Below are positions 41,440 through 49,769 of a DNA stretch of 64,000 nucleotides, piece by piece. Under the pieces are notes generated by a model that worked only from the letters and a program-made list of their open reading frames with translations, was not told the origin of the DNA and searched no databases. The stretch is from assembly GCA_028554795.2 (NCBI GenBank), contig CM068842.1, positions 22,354,590 to 22,418,589 on the forward strand, given 5' to 3'. How positions within the stretch are numbered: position 1 is the first letter of the stretch; every line of letters starts with the position of its first letter. The DNA is from Sinohyriopsis cumingii. Taxonomy: Eukaryota > Mollusca > Bivalvia > Unionida > Unionidae. The position numbers were made by a program, and so were the translations under genes.

Positions 41440-42640
41440 GCTGCTGGCAATGGAAAAATTCAAAACTTTTCAACTAAACTCAAAACTTTACCTGTGCAAG
41501 ATGTAAAACAGAACAACTGGCGTACACGTTGGCCAAACCCATTCGACAAACATTTTATAGAAATAAAACTAAAGTAACAGGAATCGATCACCAATAGCAG
41601 ACTTGGCCTCTCATTCAAACTAAAGTAGCAGGAATTGATCACCAATGGCAATCAGACTTAGTCTCTCATTCAAACTAAAGTAGCAGGAATCGATCACCAA
41701 TGGCAATGAGACTTAGTCTCTCATTCAAACTAAAGTAACAGGAATCGATCACCAATGGCAATCAGACTTAGTCTCTCATTCAAACTAAAGTAGCAGGAAT
41801 CGATCACCAATGGCAGTGAGACTTAGTCTCTCATATGTGTTTTGTGTCATCAATGTGTTTTTCTACTCAGCTTGGGTAGTTCATGTGACTTCTAAAACAT
41901 GTTCAGAGATAGTAAGAGCTTAAAAACTTGAAGCAAACTGGTCGACTGCAAGCATACAAAGGCATTTATTGTCTTTTCCAAACTTTACAGAAGGAACTTT
42001 AAAAAACCATTCATTTTTTACAACAGAACATCCTGAAACAAAAGCGAGTGTCACGGAACGTTCATAATTTTTTTTAAAAGAGCGTTTATGGAAACAATGT
42101 GCAGATCAACATATTCTCATATGTATCGATGTGTTACCACGTTTTGTCAAAACCTGCAATCCATCCTACCATCGCAGCATCAGATTTGCTCCAAAACAAT
42201 TGACACATGAGAACAGAATGATTGTGTTTAGTCGGTTGTTCGGAATGTCAAAGATCAGACAGAAGAAAGAAATGTTGAATACCGGAAATTGGTTTCAAAC
42301 TGGAAATAAACAATGCACTTTTAACAAAGGATGTTGGCTTAAATGGATGACCAAGTTGTTTCGTGTCACAGGACAAATACGCGCACGTGAACCTCCATGT
42401 CCACTAATTGTATGATATGAATGGTGAAATGATAAAAGGAGCTTTAATTTGTACGAGTTACAGCGAGTGACTATGAAAGAATACGACGTATACGATATTG
42501 AAAACATTTTCGATCGAAGAGCACGTGAAGTAGGAAATCATCGACTTGAAGAAGTTAATACGGTAATAAATAGCAGTAGATGTCACAACCATGCCGTTAA
42601 ACACAGCTGCATCTCCTTCTCGGAGTTGTTCGTCTTTTAA
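41440..42640 (+). pseudogene. Integrase remnant of an older Polinton
   Basis: Broken reading frames hold Polinton integrase landmarks in order. 'TLAKPIRQTFYRNKT' and 'GIDHQWQSDLVS' (first catalytic Asp region) lie at about 41,500-41,840. A degraded 'LQ..KG' block is near 41,950. 'TKASVTERS' (catalytic Glu region) is at about 42,030. 'NPSYHRSIRFAPKQLT' is at 42,160-42,200, and a tail with 'YELQRVTMKEYDVYDIENI' at 42,450-42,505. Several stops and frame changes are present. The catalytic-Asp segment is repeated five times in 55-bp units. Divergence from the young element's integrase is high, so this is a different lineage. Confidence 0.8.
41566..41836 (+). repeat. Five 55-bp tandem repeats covering the integrase Asp region
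   Basis: Units start at 41,566, 41,617, 41,672, 41,727 and 41,782 (the first is 4 bp shorter). Each contains CAGGAATCGATCACCAATGG. Because 55 is not a multiple of three, each unit shifts the frame, so the amplification happened after the gene died or killed it. Confidence 0.9.
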
Positions 42641-42984
42641 ACGACAGCAATAATAATACCCATTGTGGGTGTATTGTAGAGAAACAGTCTTCTTGTGTCG
42701 AATCTTTGCGGTGTAATGTGACATTGGGAGCAGCCATTGGAAATTAGTGTTTGCAGCAAGGTAATGAACAACTGTGCACTATTGTACCAGGCAGTTGTAC
42801 TGGTTATCTTCTTCTTAATTTGTCGTTGAAATAAACGGAGTGTTAGAACAGTGTAGACACGCCAATGTCAGTTGTAACGCTTCTAATCACAGTAGTTATC
42901 TTCCAGAACACTCCTTGAAAAATATCCTTTGACATCGAATGATTCCTCAGAGGGAACATAACCGATTGAATTATGAATAATCAA

Positions 42985-43071
42985 TTTAATTTAACCAAGT
43001 GACAGTTCTGTGGATGTGTTTCCCAACAAAAATGATGTTGGTTTCACAGCCAAATTACCGCGGTATATACA
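42985..43071 (+). pseudogene. Older Polinton penton-like gene, 5' piece, cut by the young element
   Basis: The frame reads 'SSVDVFPNKNDVGF' and 'AKLPRYIQL' up to the junction. This matches the 'S...FP.N....F...L...I.L' opening of canonical Polinton minor capsid proteins. The reading frame is interrupted by the young Polinton's left TIR at 43,077. Confidence 0.65.
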
Positions 43072-43076
43072 GTTAG
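43072..43076. repeat. Target-site duplication GTTAG, left copy
   Basis: GTTAG lies directly before the first base of the left terminal inverted repeat and recurs directly after the right one. It falls inside a coding frame of an older Polinton, which supports its being the integration target. Confidence 0.85.
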
Positions 43077-43323
43077 AGCAGCAGGGAGGGCGAATCGGAC
43101 ATTTTGTCCAATCGTCATTTGGTTTAATTAATACTTTCTGCACTCAGCGGATCCGGTGTCGTCAGCGCCTGGTAAAAAAAAAACGACGTCGTCGTCGGGG
43201 GGATCGTCCAAACGTCATTTGGTTTAATATACCTTCTGCGCGCCGATCCCAGCGTCGTCAGCGTCCGGTAAAAAAGCGCGACGACCGCGTCGATGTCATC
43301 GCCCTCCCTGCTGCTAGTGGCTA
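43077..43323 (+). repeat. Left terminal inverted repeat of the Polinton (247 bp)
   Basis: This is the reverse complement of 57,888-58,136, differing by one base in an A10/T11 run and one base near the inner end. Internally it holds two diverged direct repeats of about 75 bp. Each contains GTCATTTGGTTTAAT, then a GTCGTCAGCG block, then GGTAAAAA. A 17-bp motif beginning AGCAGCAGGGAGGGCGA bounds the repeat at both ends in inverted orientation. The stop codon of the penton-like gene is formed by its last three bases. Confidence 0.95.
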
Positions 43324-44655
43324 CAATAAAAGTCTATATGATCTTACAAACAAAGTGATCACTAACTCCTCCTCTTGTAGATCAATTAGGTTATTTGACT
43401 GATCGGTAAGTTTAAAATTAATTCTTGTTAAAACCCGATTATGGCATCGCATATAGACCGGATTAATCGGACTCTCAACGATTAAAAATCCCGGAGGGGC
43501 TGTTGGTGAAAATGAATAAAGGATATACCCCTGTTGAGCCTGATTTGATTGCTTGGTATTCACCTGGTAACTCCCTTCGATAACATCACACACTAGATTG
43601 ATCGCTATCACCGATGCAATATTTACGTTGTATGGAGCAATATGCCTACCACCCTCTCCGTTATCGTGTCTGAGGACAGTTGATGGACCGAGAAAATCAT
43701 TAAGAGATTTTCTTAGTTCTGGCGCGTTGTATCCTGGAAACTTGAAATCGGGTAAATTGGCTTCTGTGATATTATACTCGGTTAGGAATTTTTGTTTATT
43801 ATCATCGCTGTTAGCGGATATTGTTTTAACGATTCGTTCATTGATATATTCCATGTCTGATATAAGTTGATTTAACACCTCAACGTGTTTTCGTGCTTTT
43901 GTTTTCCGTAGCTGTTCTAGTTGTGATTGGTAATTACGATTAATCTCGGCAAACGCACCAGTGATATCATTTAAACTAACTGTGACCACGGCGGATGATT
44001 CAGGAGTTTCCTTATACGGAAAATACCATTGCATGGTATTCCTGTTTTGAAATATAAACCTACTGGGTAATAACGTGCTTTTTATAATAGACAAATCATC
44101 TCGATACCGGGGGGTAATCTCATGATACGATTGCGCATTCGTGTGTAAGTCCGCGGCGATTCCATGAGGTGGATTCTCAGGCCATCCTAGTATGGTTCTT
44201 ATTGAACTGTTATAAATATCAACCATATACCCCGGTGTGCTTATTTCAATCGTCGACGATAACGTCGGTTCATGAACCGTAATAGCGATTTTTGATTCTT
44301 TTCCTGTGATCGATTTTATCCTGCGTTGAAATTCTTTATTGATTTGTTCTATTTGGTATGACCCAGTTGGTATTGTAACCTCCTTCCAGTCTGGGGTTTC
44401 ATTGGGTTTATTTGTCCATGCAAAAACCAGCGAGTTATTAGGTTGTTGTCCGTTAAATGCTTCCGCTCGGATATTAGGCCAACTGTGATATACTCGCAAT
44501 TTTGCCAGTGCTATTTCCTTTACTGGAACCGGTGATGGGAAGTTCACACTGAATTCGGGTTTCGTTGACGTTATCGAAATCATACTTGTTTGTACCGGAG
44601 TGGTGTTCTCCGCGATCCGTTGAAGTAATTGAAACCCTTCGGGGTTCAGCGACAT
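43321..44655 (-). CDS. Putative minor capsid (penton-like) protein, 444 aa
   Basis: Residues 30-75 carry the pattern usual at the start of Polinton minor capsid proteins: a CHECK-like leader, 'VKEIALAKLRVYHSWPNI', then an 'NNSLVF' strand. A 'TIPTGSYQIEQIN' segment near residue 95 matches the 'ip.G.Ye...in' element of that family. This protein is thought to form a single jelly-roll pentamer at virion vertices. The middle (about 230-300) is charged and probably helical. It is the last gene of the minus-strand virion block, 25 bp after the membrane-protein gene, with an AATT-type motif 31 nt before its ATG. Its TAG stop lies in the inner end of the left TIR. The assignment rests on motif resemblance, not alignment. 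Confidence 0.6.
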   Translation of the reverse strand: MSLNPEGFQLLQRIAENTTPVQTSMISITSTKPEFSVNFPSPVPVKEIALAKLRVYHSWPNIRAEAFNGQQPNNSLVFAWTNKPNETPDWKEVTIPTGSYQIEQINKEFQRRIKSITGKESKIAITVHEPTLSSTIEISTPGYMVDIYNSSIRTILGWPENPPHGIAADLHTNAQSYHEITPRYRDDLSIIKSTLLPSRFIFQNRNTMQWYFPYKETPESSAVVTVSLNDITGAFAEINRNYQSQLEQLRKTKARKHVEVLNQLISDMEYINERIVKTISANSDDNKQKFLTEYNITEANLPDFKFPGYNAPELRKSLNDFLGPSTVLRHDNGEGGRHIAPYNVNIASVIAINLVCDVIEGSYQVNTKQSNQAQQGYILYSFSPTAPPGFLIVESPINPVYMRCHNRVLTRINFKLTDQSNNLIDLQEEELVITLFVRSYRLLL

Positions 44656-44686
44656 TATTATTATTCGCTGTTTTTAGTGTTTAATT
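44656..44686 (-). promoter_or_regulatory. AATT-type late promoter motif before penton-like gene
   Basis: The 31 nt before the ATG start AATTAAACAC and end in AATAATAATA. This is the weakest match of the set to AATTGAAAAC, but it has the same spacing. Confidence 0.5.
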
Positions 44687-45259
44687 TTGACACCGAATAT
44701 TAACAACCTGCTTGTTTTCAGGAAAATGTTTTAAGCCCATTGAAGTGGTTTCAGCGACGTGGTTTCCAGCTTCCAGTTGAAAATTTTCGATTTTTGACAT
44801 CGCGGAGCCATACAACTGGACCATCGTGGAGAATTCAACATCGGATATGAACGAATTATCAATCGACAACGAGATCAACCCGGATAATTTTGAGTACGCG
44901 TCGGATACTATTTGATGTTTTACTGTATACTCGTTGAGTTTTTTCTGAGAACACGATGATATCTTTCTAGTGATTGCGTTGGCGACTCCAGCAATTGTTG
45001 TCGCCGCGGAGATAGCGATTGGAACAGCGATCGGGGCTATCATGGTCACCGTGGATAAAATGACACCGGTACCGGCTACTATACCGGACACCGAGTACAC
45101 GGCCACGTCGATGGCGGCTATTTTACGACGGTATTTTTTTATTTTTGCGCGGTATTGTTCGGAAAGCGTTTTTAAGCTCGCGGAGAATTCTTTTGCGGTA
45201 TCGAATCGATAGTGATGTGACGTCGGTGATACCTCTGATTCAGTTGCCTTGGTGGTCAT
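44681..45259 (-). CDS. Predicted membrane protein, 192 aa, function unknown
   Basis: After a basic stretch (about residues 38-46, KIKKYRRKI) comes a long hydrophobic region (about 48-95) rich in Ala, Ile, Val and Gly, long enough for two membrane spans or a hairpin. The C-terminal half is polar and may be helical. I do not recognise the family. It sits between the fibre and penton-like genes with gaps of 28 and 25 bp. The AATTGAAGAT motif begins 30 nt before its ATG, so it is probably made with the virion proteins. A role in the virion or in membrane passage is inference from position and hydrophobicity only. Confidence 0.7.
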   Translation of the reverse strand: MTTKATESEVSPTSHHYRFDTAKEFSASLKTLSEQYRAKIKKYRRKIAAIDVAVYSVSGIVAGTGVILSTVTMIAPIAVPIAISAATTIAGVANAITRKISSCSQKKLNEYTVKHQIVSDAYSKLSGLISLSIDNSFISDVEFSTMVQLYGSAMSKIENFQLEAGNHVAETTSMGLKHFPENKQVVNIRCQN

Positions 45260-45289
45260 TTTTATTTAAAAGAACTAGTATCTTCAATT
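45260..45289 (-). promoter_or_regulatory. AATT-type late promoter motif before membrane-protein gene
   Basis: AATTGAAGAT begins 30 nt before the ATG, followed by TTTTAAATAAAA next to the start. The upstream fibre gene stops in the same block. Confidence 0.55.
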
Positions 45290-46211
45290 ACTCACTTAGA
45301 TCCACTACGAATTCCACATACCATGTGATGTTTGCCCTAAATAGACTGCTATCAACGGCTTTAATTATAAACCGTTCGGTCGCATTCTTGTCAACGATTG
45401 TTGATATTGTATTGTTAAACCCGGATGAACTCGGCGATGATATATTAAACTGCATCGCCGAAATCAATGTCAATCGATAAATGCCCTTAACAGCTGCGGT
45501 GATATTTACTGTATTATTCGTAGGAGTCCAATCGAATGATCCATGCCGAATTGTGTACACTGTGTTGATGGCGTTCTCATGAGGGATTTTTATTTTTTCG
45601 AGTTGCTCTGTCATTCTCGGTAGTTTGTCTTTAATCGCTTCAACATCAGTTATAACTATTCCTACTCCCCGCCAACTCGCGTCTATATTATTCTTGTTCG
45701 CTGCAACATTAGTTTTGATTGTTTCTATTTCCCCTCTATACGCGTTTATATTATTCTTGTTCGCTTCAACATTAGTTTTGATTGTTTCTATTTCCCGTGT
45801 ATTCTCGGTCTTACTTTTTTTGTTCGCTGCAACATCAAGTTTGATTGTTCCTATTTCATATGTATGCACGTCTATACTTTTTTTGTTCGCTGCAACATCA
45901 GTTTTGATTATTCCTATTCCCCGCCAATACGCGTCTACATTTTTTTTGTTCGCTTCAACATCAGTTTTGATTGTTTCTATTTCCCGTGTATACGCGTCTA
46001 TATTAATAAGGAGTGTATTTATTTCCTTTGTATGCGTGTCTACACTCCTTCTGTTCGCTGCAACATCAGTTTTGATTGTTTCTATTTTCCGTCCATGTGC
46101 GTCTATATTATTTATGATCGTTGCAACATTAGTGCTGATTGTTTCTATTTCCTGCTCATGCACGTCTATACTTTTTTTGTTCGCTGCAACATTAGTTTTG
46201 ATGGTTTCTAT
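45288..46211 (-). pseudogene. Fibre protein, shaft repeats and head, separated from its N-terminus by one stop
   Basis: This is the same frame as the gene ending at 46,212. It opens directly into about ten units of 21 residues (63 bp). Each begins near 'IETIKTDVAAN' and ends near 'DAY..E', so each is three heptads with Ile/Val at core positions. One unit has lost exactly one heptad (14 residues), keeping register. The last 95-100 residues lose the repeat and look like a compact beta-rich head (for example 'GIYRLTLISAMQF' and 'WYVEFVVDLSE'), resembling C1q/TNF-like or adenoviral knob folds. There is no ATG until well inside; the first usable start is a GTG at 46,163. Expression needs stop read-through or internal initiation, or else this half is dead. 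Confidence 0.65.
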
Positions 46212-46844
46212 TCACTGTCCATACGCAGTGATATCATTTATAGTTGTTGTAATCTCATCCAGCTTGGTATTTTTTTTACCAAAGAATTTATCAAAGTTGT
46301 CATCGATCCTGTTAACATTTTTTCGTAACGTGTAAAATTGGCCCGACAGCGTTGTAAACTCCGAAATAGTATTTTTTATTGTTGTAATATTCGGTTCGGT
46401 TACCGTCGGGGTCCCAAAAAAACTAGCGGTAGTGAGTTGTATATCGGTGACAGATTTTTTCACCTCGGTGACAGATTTTTTCACCTGCGTGTCAAGTTCG
46501 GTCACCGATCTATCTAACCTTATAAAACCGTCTTGGACTAATGTTACCCTATCCGTCACCGTCGACAGATGTTCACCCGGTTTGAGTCGTCCGTCGCTGG
46601 TATACAACGCGATAGCGTTCTCGGCGGCATCACGCTGTCGTGTTAAAACGTCATCAAGCGACACATTACTGGATTTCAATTTACCCTGGCGGTCTTGAAA
46701 TACAACTATTTCACCTGGGTCAACACTTGTTAGGTTCAACGTCTCAGCGATTTCATCCTCGATTAGTTTTTTTATGTCATCGGTGGCGGGCGTTTCCGTG
46801 GATTCTTTCAGCGCCGAAACCGGTCGTCCCCAAATATCAATCAT
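46212..46844 (-). CDS. Fibre protein, N-terminal part (210 aa, ends at in-frame TGA)
   Basis: It begins MIDIWGRPVS, a short conserved-looking leader that could be the capsid-binding peptide. A region of heptad-like repeats follows, such as 'VKKSVTEVKKSVTDI' near residues 120-135 and 'IDDNFDKFF' near 185, which suggests a coiled coil. The gene ends at TGA (46,212-46,214). Downstream the same frame stays open for another 924 bases and carries the rest of a fibre shaft and a head. The natural reading is therefore one fibre gene of about 518 codons with one internal stop. The start fits the conserved AATT-to-ATG spacing (32 nt). The fibre role is inferred from architecture. Confidence 0.65.
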   Translation of the reverse strand: MIDIWGRPVSALKESTETPATDDIKKLIEDEIAETLNLTSVDPGEIVVFQDRQGKLKSSNVSLDDVLTRQRDAAENAIALYTSDGRLKPGEHLSTVTDRVTLVQDGFIRLDRSVTELDTQVKKSVTEVKKSVTDIQLTTASFFGTPTVTEPNITTIKNTISEFTTLSGQFYTLRKNVNRIDDNFDKFFGKKNTKLDEITTTINDITAYGQ

Positions 46845-46876
46845 CGTTATTGTAAAAAAAAACGGTGTTTTTAATT
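46845..46876 (-). promoter_or_regulatory. AATT-type late promoter motif before fibre gene
   Basis: AATTAAAAACACC, a T9 run and ACAATAACG fill the 32 nt before the ATG. The protease gene's TAA stop lies inside the motif. Confidence 0.55.
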
Positions 46877-47770
46877 AACCCGCCGGGCCTCTACGACCCC
46901 ACTAGTGTATTCGTTTACAACCACATGAGGTGGTTTCCGCGATGATGAAATCGCCGCGAGTACGTTCAATACCTCACGGCCGCATATTGGTGGGTCACTT
47001 AATCGCTGTGTTGGCAGCGTGGAATAAAAAACCGGGGCTGAACACGCCCAGATATACCGCATGAACTCTTTCGGCGGGGCTAACCCGTATGAATCAAAAT
47101 AGACGATTGCACGCGGATCAATCGCGTACGCAACCCAATGAGTTCCCGCTCCGGAGGACCCATCGAGGTTAATTATGCCGGTTTCAATATTCCTTGGTGC
47201 CGCCGGTAATTGATCCCTCATAAAAACACCCCTGAAGTTTTTTATCGCTAACGCGTCGGCGGCGTCTATTAAATCAAAATTAGACATAGGAGTCATTAAA
47301 CGGTTCCCGGTAGTCTTAGACCCTTCCCCGAGTACCATGAATACGGGGTTCCCGGTAGTCTTAGACCCTTTCCGGCCACGGATCGTTTTTTTTTTATAGC
47401 CTTTCCCGGTTGCCTTCTTCAATGCCATCCCCGCCGCGGTACCAACGGCCCCCAACGCCGCCGCCTTAGCCACTGCTGGTGCGGCCGCGGAAATCAACGC
47501 TGGAATCGCAGCTAACAGCGGAAATATCCCACCGGTCTTTTCCATGTTTTTAATCGCCGCCGCCGAGAAATCTATCTGAATACCCTTTTTATTCTTCATC
47601 GCATCATTGAAATGTTTTATTTGACGCGTCGTCAACGATATCTTATGATTACCACCTGCCATCTGTGACGGCTTCAGCGTTATTGTGGTTCCGCATTGTT
47701 TAGCCGACTTTGATCGTAATTTCTTGACTTGACCATCAGTCAACTCTACACTGACAACACTATACGACAT
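46871..47770 (-). CDS. PRO: Core/pX-like domain fused to adenain-like cysteine protease, 299 aa
   Basis: Residues 190-275 are a Ulp1/adenain-type cysteine protease: His211 in 'GTHWVAYAI', Asp226 in 'VYFDSYGL', Gln255 in 'PTQRLSD' and Cys263 in 'ICGREVL' give the expected order H-D-Q-C. This enzyme processes capsid proteins in adenovirus and Polintons. Residues 1-70 ('SLTTRQIKHFNDAMKNKKG') and the hydrophobic stretch 79-118 ('GGIFPLLAAIPALISAAAPA') match the small pX/core-like protein that is usually a separate gene, followed by a basic tail (118-136). A 45-bp tandem duplication repeats GSKTTGN at residues 135-141 and 150-156 exactly at the joint. The fusion may be original or the result of a deletion. 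The upstream motif is 30 nt before the ATG. Confidence 0.9.
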   Translation of the reverse strand: MSYSVVSVELTDGQVKKLRSKSAKQCGTTITLKPSQMAGGNHKISLTTRQIKHFNDAMKNKKGIQIDFSAAAIKNMEKTGGIFPLLAAIPALISAAAPAVAKAAALGAVGTAAGMALKKATGKGYKKKTIRGRKGSKTTGNPVFMVLGEGSKTTGNRLMTPMSNFDLIDAADALAIKNFRGVFMRDQLPAAPRNIETGIINLDGSSGAGTHWVAYAIDPRAIVYFDSYGLAPPKEFMRYIWACSAPVFYSTLPTQRLSDPPICGREVLNVLAAISSSRKPPHVVVNEYTSGVVEARRVN

Positions 47771-47800
47771 TTTATTGTAAACGCGTTTGTGTTTTCAATT
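47771..47800 (-). promoter_or_regulatory. AATTGAAAAC late promoter motif before protease gene
   Basis: AATTGAAAAC begins 30 nt before the ATG, followed by the palindrome AAACGCGTTT and ACAATAAA. It overlaps the last codons of the major capsid gene. Confidence 0.6.
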
Positions 47801-49226
47801 ACATGTTTTCCACTGGCGCATCAACGATTCTCATTCGTCCACCAACACCTTCTAGCAGCATTGATTTATCGCTGAGAATGACAGCAACCGCTCTATAATC
47901 AGCACCACCCGGGGCTATACGAGCTCGGAAGTGTATATCAACGACGGATTGTCTCGTTAAATCAAGATGTTCCAACGAAAAATAATAAATCGGATACAGG
48001 TTTTTAAAATCAAGTTGTGATATTTGCAAACCAGTGTCGACGTTTTGATCACGACCCATGTATGACAGCAATCGATGATAAACACGTGCGATATGGTTGT
48101 CGCCGTAATTAAGCTGTATATCCTCGGATGGTTCCTGTTGTCCGTTTATTCTCAGCGAAACATCCCTGACTCCTAATTGATCAAATATCATATGGCTGCG
48201 TTCTTGATTACCCAATCGTTCCCTATTCTGTAGCGCTATGAATATATGACGCGGGGCTGAAACACCCTGTTTTGATGCCAAGTGCCATGTAAATGTATCA
48301 GCGACATTATCCTCTTTAGCATCAGTTGTTACCGCTAGCCAACTTAACAACGATTTCCCTCCCTGTTCCATAAATGATAACAATCGTGCTTCCATGGTAA
48401 CTGATGGAGTCAACACCGGCATCCACAATGCTATTTTAGTTAAAACGACTTTACCGTTATCGACGCCAGCAGCACGCCATATTGCATCGTTATCATCGCC
48501 CTTTCGCGTTAGCACAATTGTATGCTTAGCCCCATAGATAACTTTTCTGACATTTCTGCAAAATCCAAATATGTGATGGAGTGGAATCGCGCATGAAAAC
48601 TTTCGGCGTGGTCTTTGCAACATTCCTACTCGTTTTGCGAATCCCATATTGTAATTATCGTTAATACTTTTTATAATATTGAAATCAGCGCCTGGTCTTG
48701 CTCTGCGGTCTGGATTAGCTGCCTCAGCCTGTGGGTCAACTGCGGTATCTCTTTCCGCCAGCACGTTAATGTACTGAAGATGATCAGCGCTATTAGTGGT
48801 GTCCTTTGCGAACATCATAGATGGCCCCGCCGATCTTGTATAATCATCTGAATATCTCGCTAACCCAATTATCGTCGTTGCAACATCAACCTCGCGTTCT
48901 ATTGATTCAATTTCTCGCCCGTCAATAAGATATCTGGCACTCTCAAATAACGCCATGATACCGTTGTTGACGAAGCCAACTCGAACACGAGGGTCATCTG
49001 CGTACGGTGTATTAGCGGCAACATTTGTCACGAGTTCTCCCTCAATTTCGATAAACGCTTCACACGGCAAAAAGTATTTACTGGTATCTTGGACTTGAAG
49101 TTCAATTCGCGATCGTAGGTCGGCTTGTGGTGGTTGATAGGAATAAAATTGATAATCACGGACAGAATCACCCCTGCGCACTGGGGCGTCCATATCAAAC
49201 GCGGGATCAGCGGTTCGCGCAAACAT
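47799..49226 (-). CDS. MCP: Major capsid protein, double jelly-roll, 475 aa
   Basis: The sequence shows the signature of the Polinton major capsid protein. There is an N-terminal 'LQVQDTSKYFLP' strand, then 'VNNGIMALFESARYLIDGREIE', here at about residues 86-107. In the middle is 'CAIPLHHIFGFC' (about 213-224) followed by 'VIYGAKHTIVL'. Length fits the family (about 450-600 aa). The second ATG (49,226) is chosen over the one at 49,241 because it places the AATTGAAAAC motif 31 nt upstream, the distance seen for sister genes; from the first ATG it would be only 16. It lies between the pVI-like and protease genes in the usual virion-gene neighbourhood. The frame is intact. Confidence 0.93.
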   Translation of the reverse strand: MFARTADPAFDMDAPVRRGDSVRDYQFYSYQPPQADLRSRIELQVQDTSKYFLPCEAFIEIEGELVTNVAANTPYADDPRVRVGFVNNGIMALFESARYLIDGREIESIEREVDVATTIIGLARYSDDYTRSAGPSMMFAKDTTNSADHLQYINVLAERDTAVDPQAEAANPDRRARPGADFNIIKSINDNYNMGFAKRVGMLQRPRRKFSCAIPLHHIFGFCRNVRKVIYGAKHTIVLTRKGDDNDAIWRAAGVDNGKVVLTKIALWMPVLTPSVTMEARLLSFMEQGGKSLLSWLAVTTDAKEDNVADTFTWHLASKQGVSAPRHIFIALQNRERLGNQERSHMIFDQLGVRDVSLRINGQQEPSEDIQLNYGDNHIARVYHRLLSYMGRDQNVDTGLQISQLDFKNLYPIYYFSLEHLDLTRQSVVDIHFRARIAPGGADYRAVAVILSDKSMLLEGVGGRMRIVDAPVENM

Positions 49227-49257
49227 TTTATTATTTATCATGTTGATGTTTTCAATT
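49227..49257 (-). promoter_or_regulatory. AATTGAAAAC late promoter motif before major capsid gene
   Basis: AATTGAAAAC begins 31 nt before ATG 49,226, followed by ATAAATAATAAA. An extra ATG at 49,241 lies inside the block and would be only 16 nt from the motif, which decides the start. Confidence 0.6.
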
Positions 49258-49265
49258 GCAATTCA

Positions 49266-49739
49266 TCAACGTCGTTTTTGTCGTAAATTCTTCGAATTTT
49301 GTTTAAGACCACTTCCCACTATTGCGTTCATGAGCGCGTTGGTTGCCGCATCGGCGGATGACTGAGCCGCCAACGACTCTAATTTTTCTTCCACGGCGTT
49401 ATTTATTACTTTACTGACATTTGCAGGCATCACTGTTGTTGATGGCATCACCGTTGACGGTTGTTTTTTTCTTCTCACCAACGACATTAGTTTGTCCTTT
49501 GCTGCAGAAAACGCCTTTCCGGCAACATCTCCAATAGCACTCATTCCCTTATCACGAATAACATCAATAGCCTTCATTCCTAATTGTTTGGCTAACGGCG
49601 CCACTTTTGGAGCCATTCTTGTAAATAACCCCGCAATGGTGCTACCGAGACCATCTCCATAGTACGCGCGGTAAACAGGCAATCGCGAGTTTACCACGTA
49701 GACGAGTACTGGTTTATCATGGTTGTAGTGTATGATCAT
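49266..49739 (-). CDS. pVI-like minor virion protein, 157 aa
   Basis: Near the N-terminus 'YYGDGLGSTIAGLFTRMAP' matches the Gly-rich amphipathic motif (G.G.GS...GLF) seen in the small minor capsid proteins of Polintons and adintoviruses, which resemble adenovirus pVI in position and make-up. An Ala/Lys-rich segment ('AKQLGMKAIDVIRDKG') and a basic patch ('LVRRKKQ') follow; the C-terminus ends in basic residues. The start at 49,739 is preferred over an ATG 36 nt upstream because it lies 30 nt after the AATTGGAAAAC motif and the upstream one falls inside that motif. It is 28 bp after the broken conserved gene and just ahead of the major capsid gene. Virion location is inferred. Confidence 0.7.
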   Translation of the reverse strand: MIIHYNHDKPVLVYVVNSRLPVYRAYYGDGLGSTIAGLFTRMAPKVAPLAKQLGMKAIDVIRDKGMSAIGDVAGKAFSAAKDKLMSLVRRKKQPSTVMPSTTVMPANVSKVINNAVEEKLESLAAQSSADAATNALMNAIVGSGLKQNSKNLRQKRR

Positions 49740-49769
49740 CTTTATTATAAAAACACCAGTTTTCCAATT
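49740..49769 (-). promoter_or_regulatory. AATTGGAAAAC late promoter motif before pVI-like gene
   Basis: AATTGGAAAAC begins 30 nt before the ATG, with GTTTTTATAATAAAG after it. AAAAC..GTTTT forms a short dyad. The upstream gene's TAA stop is part of it. Confidence 0.6.

Noticed and set aside
43010-43402. 130-codon open frame across the left TIR
   Set aside because: Its first codons belong to the older penton-like gene; the rest is TIR sequence read by chance.
45625-46335. Long plus-strand open frame (236 codons) opposite the fibre
   Set aside because: It is the antisense of the 63-bp shaft repeats; the composition is a hydrophobic mirror of the coiled coil and there is no promoter motif.
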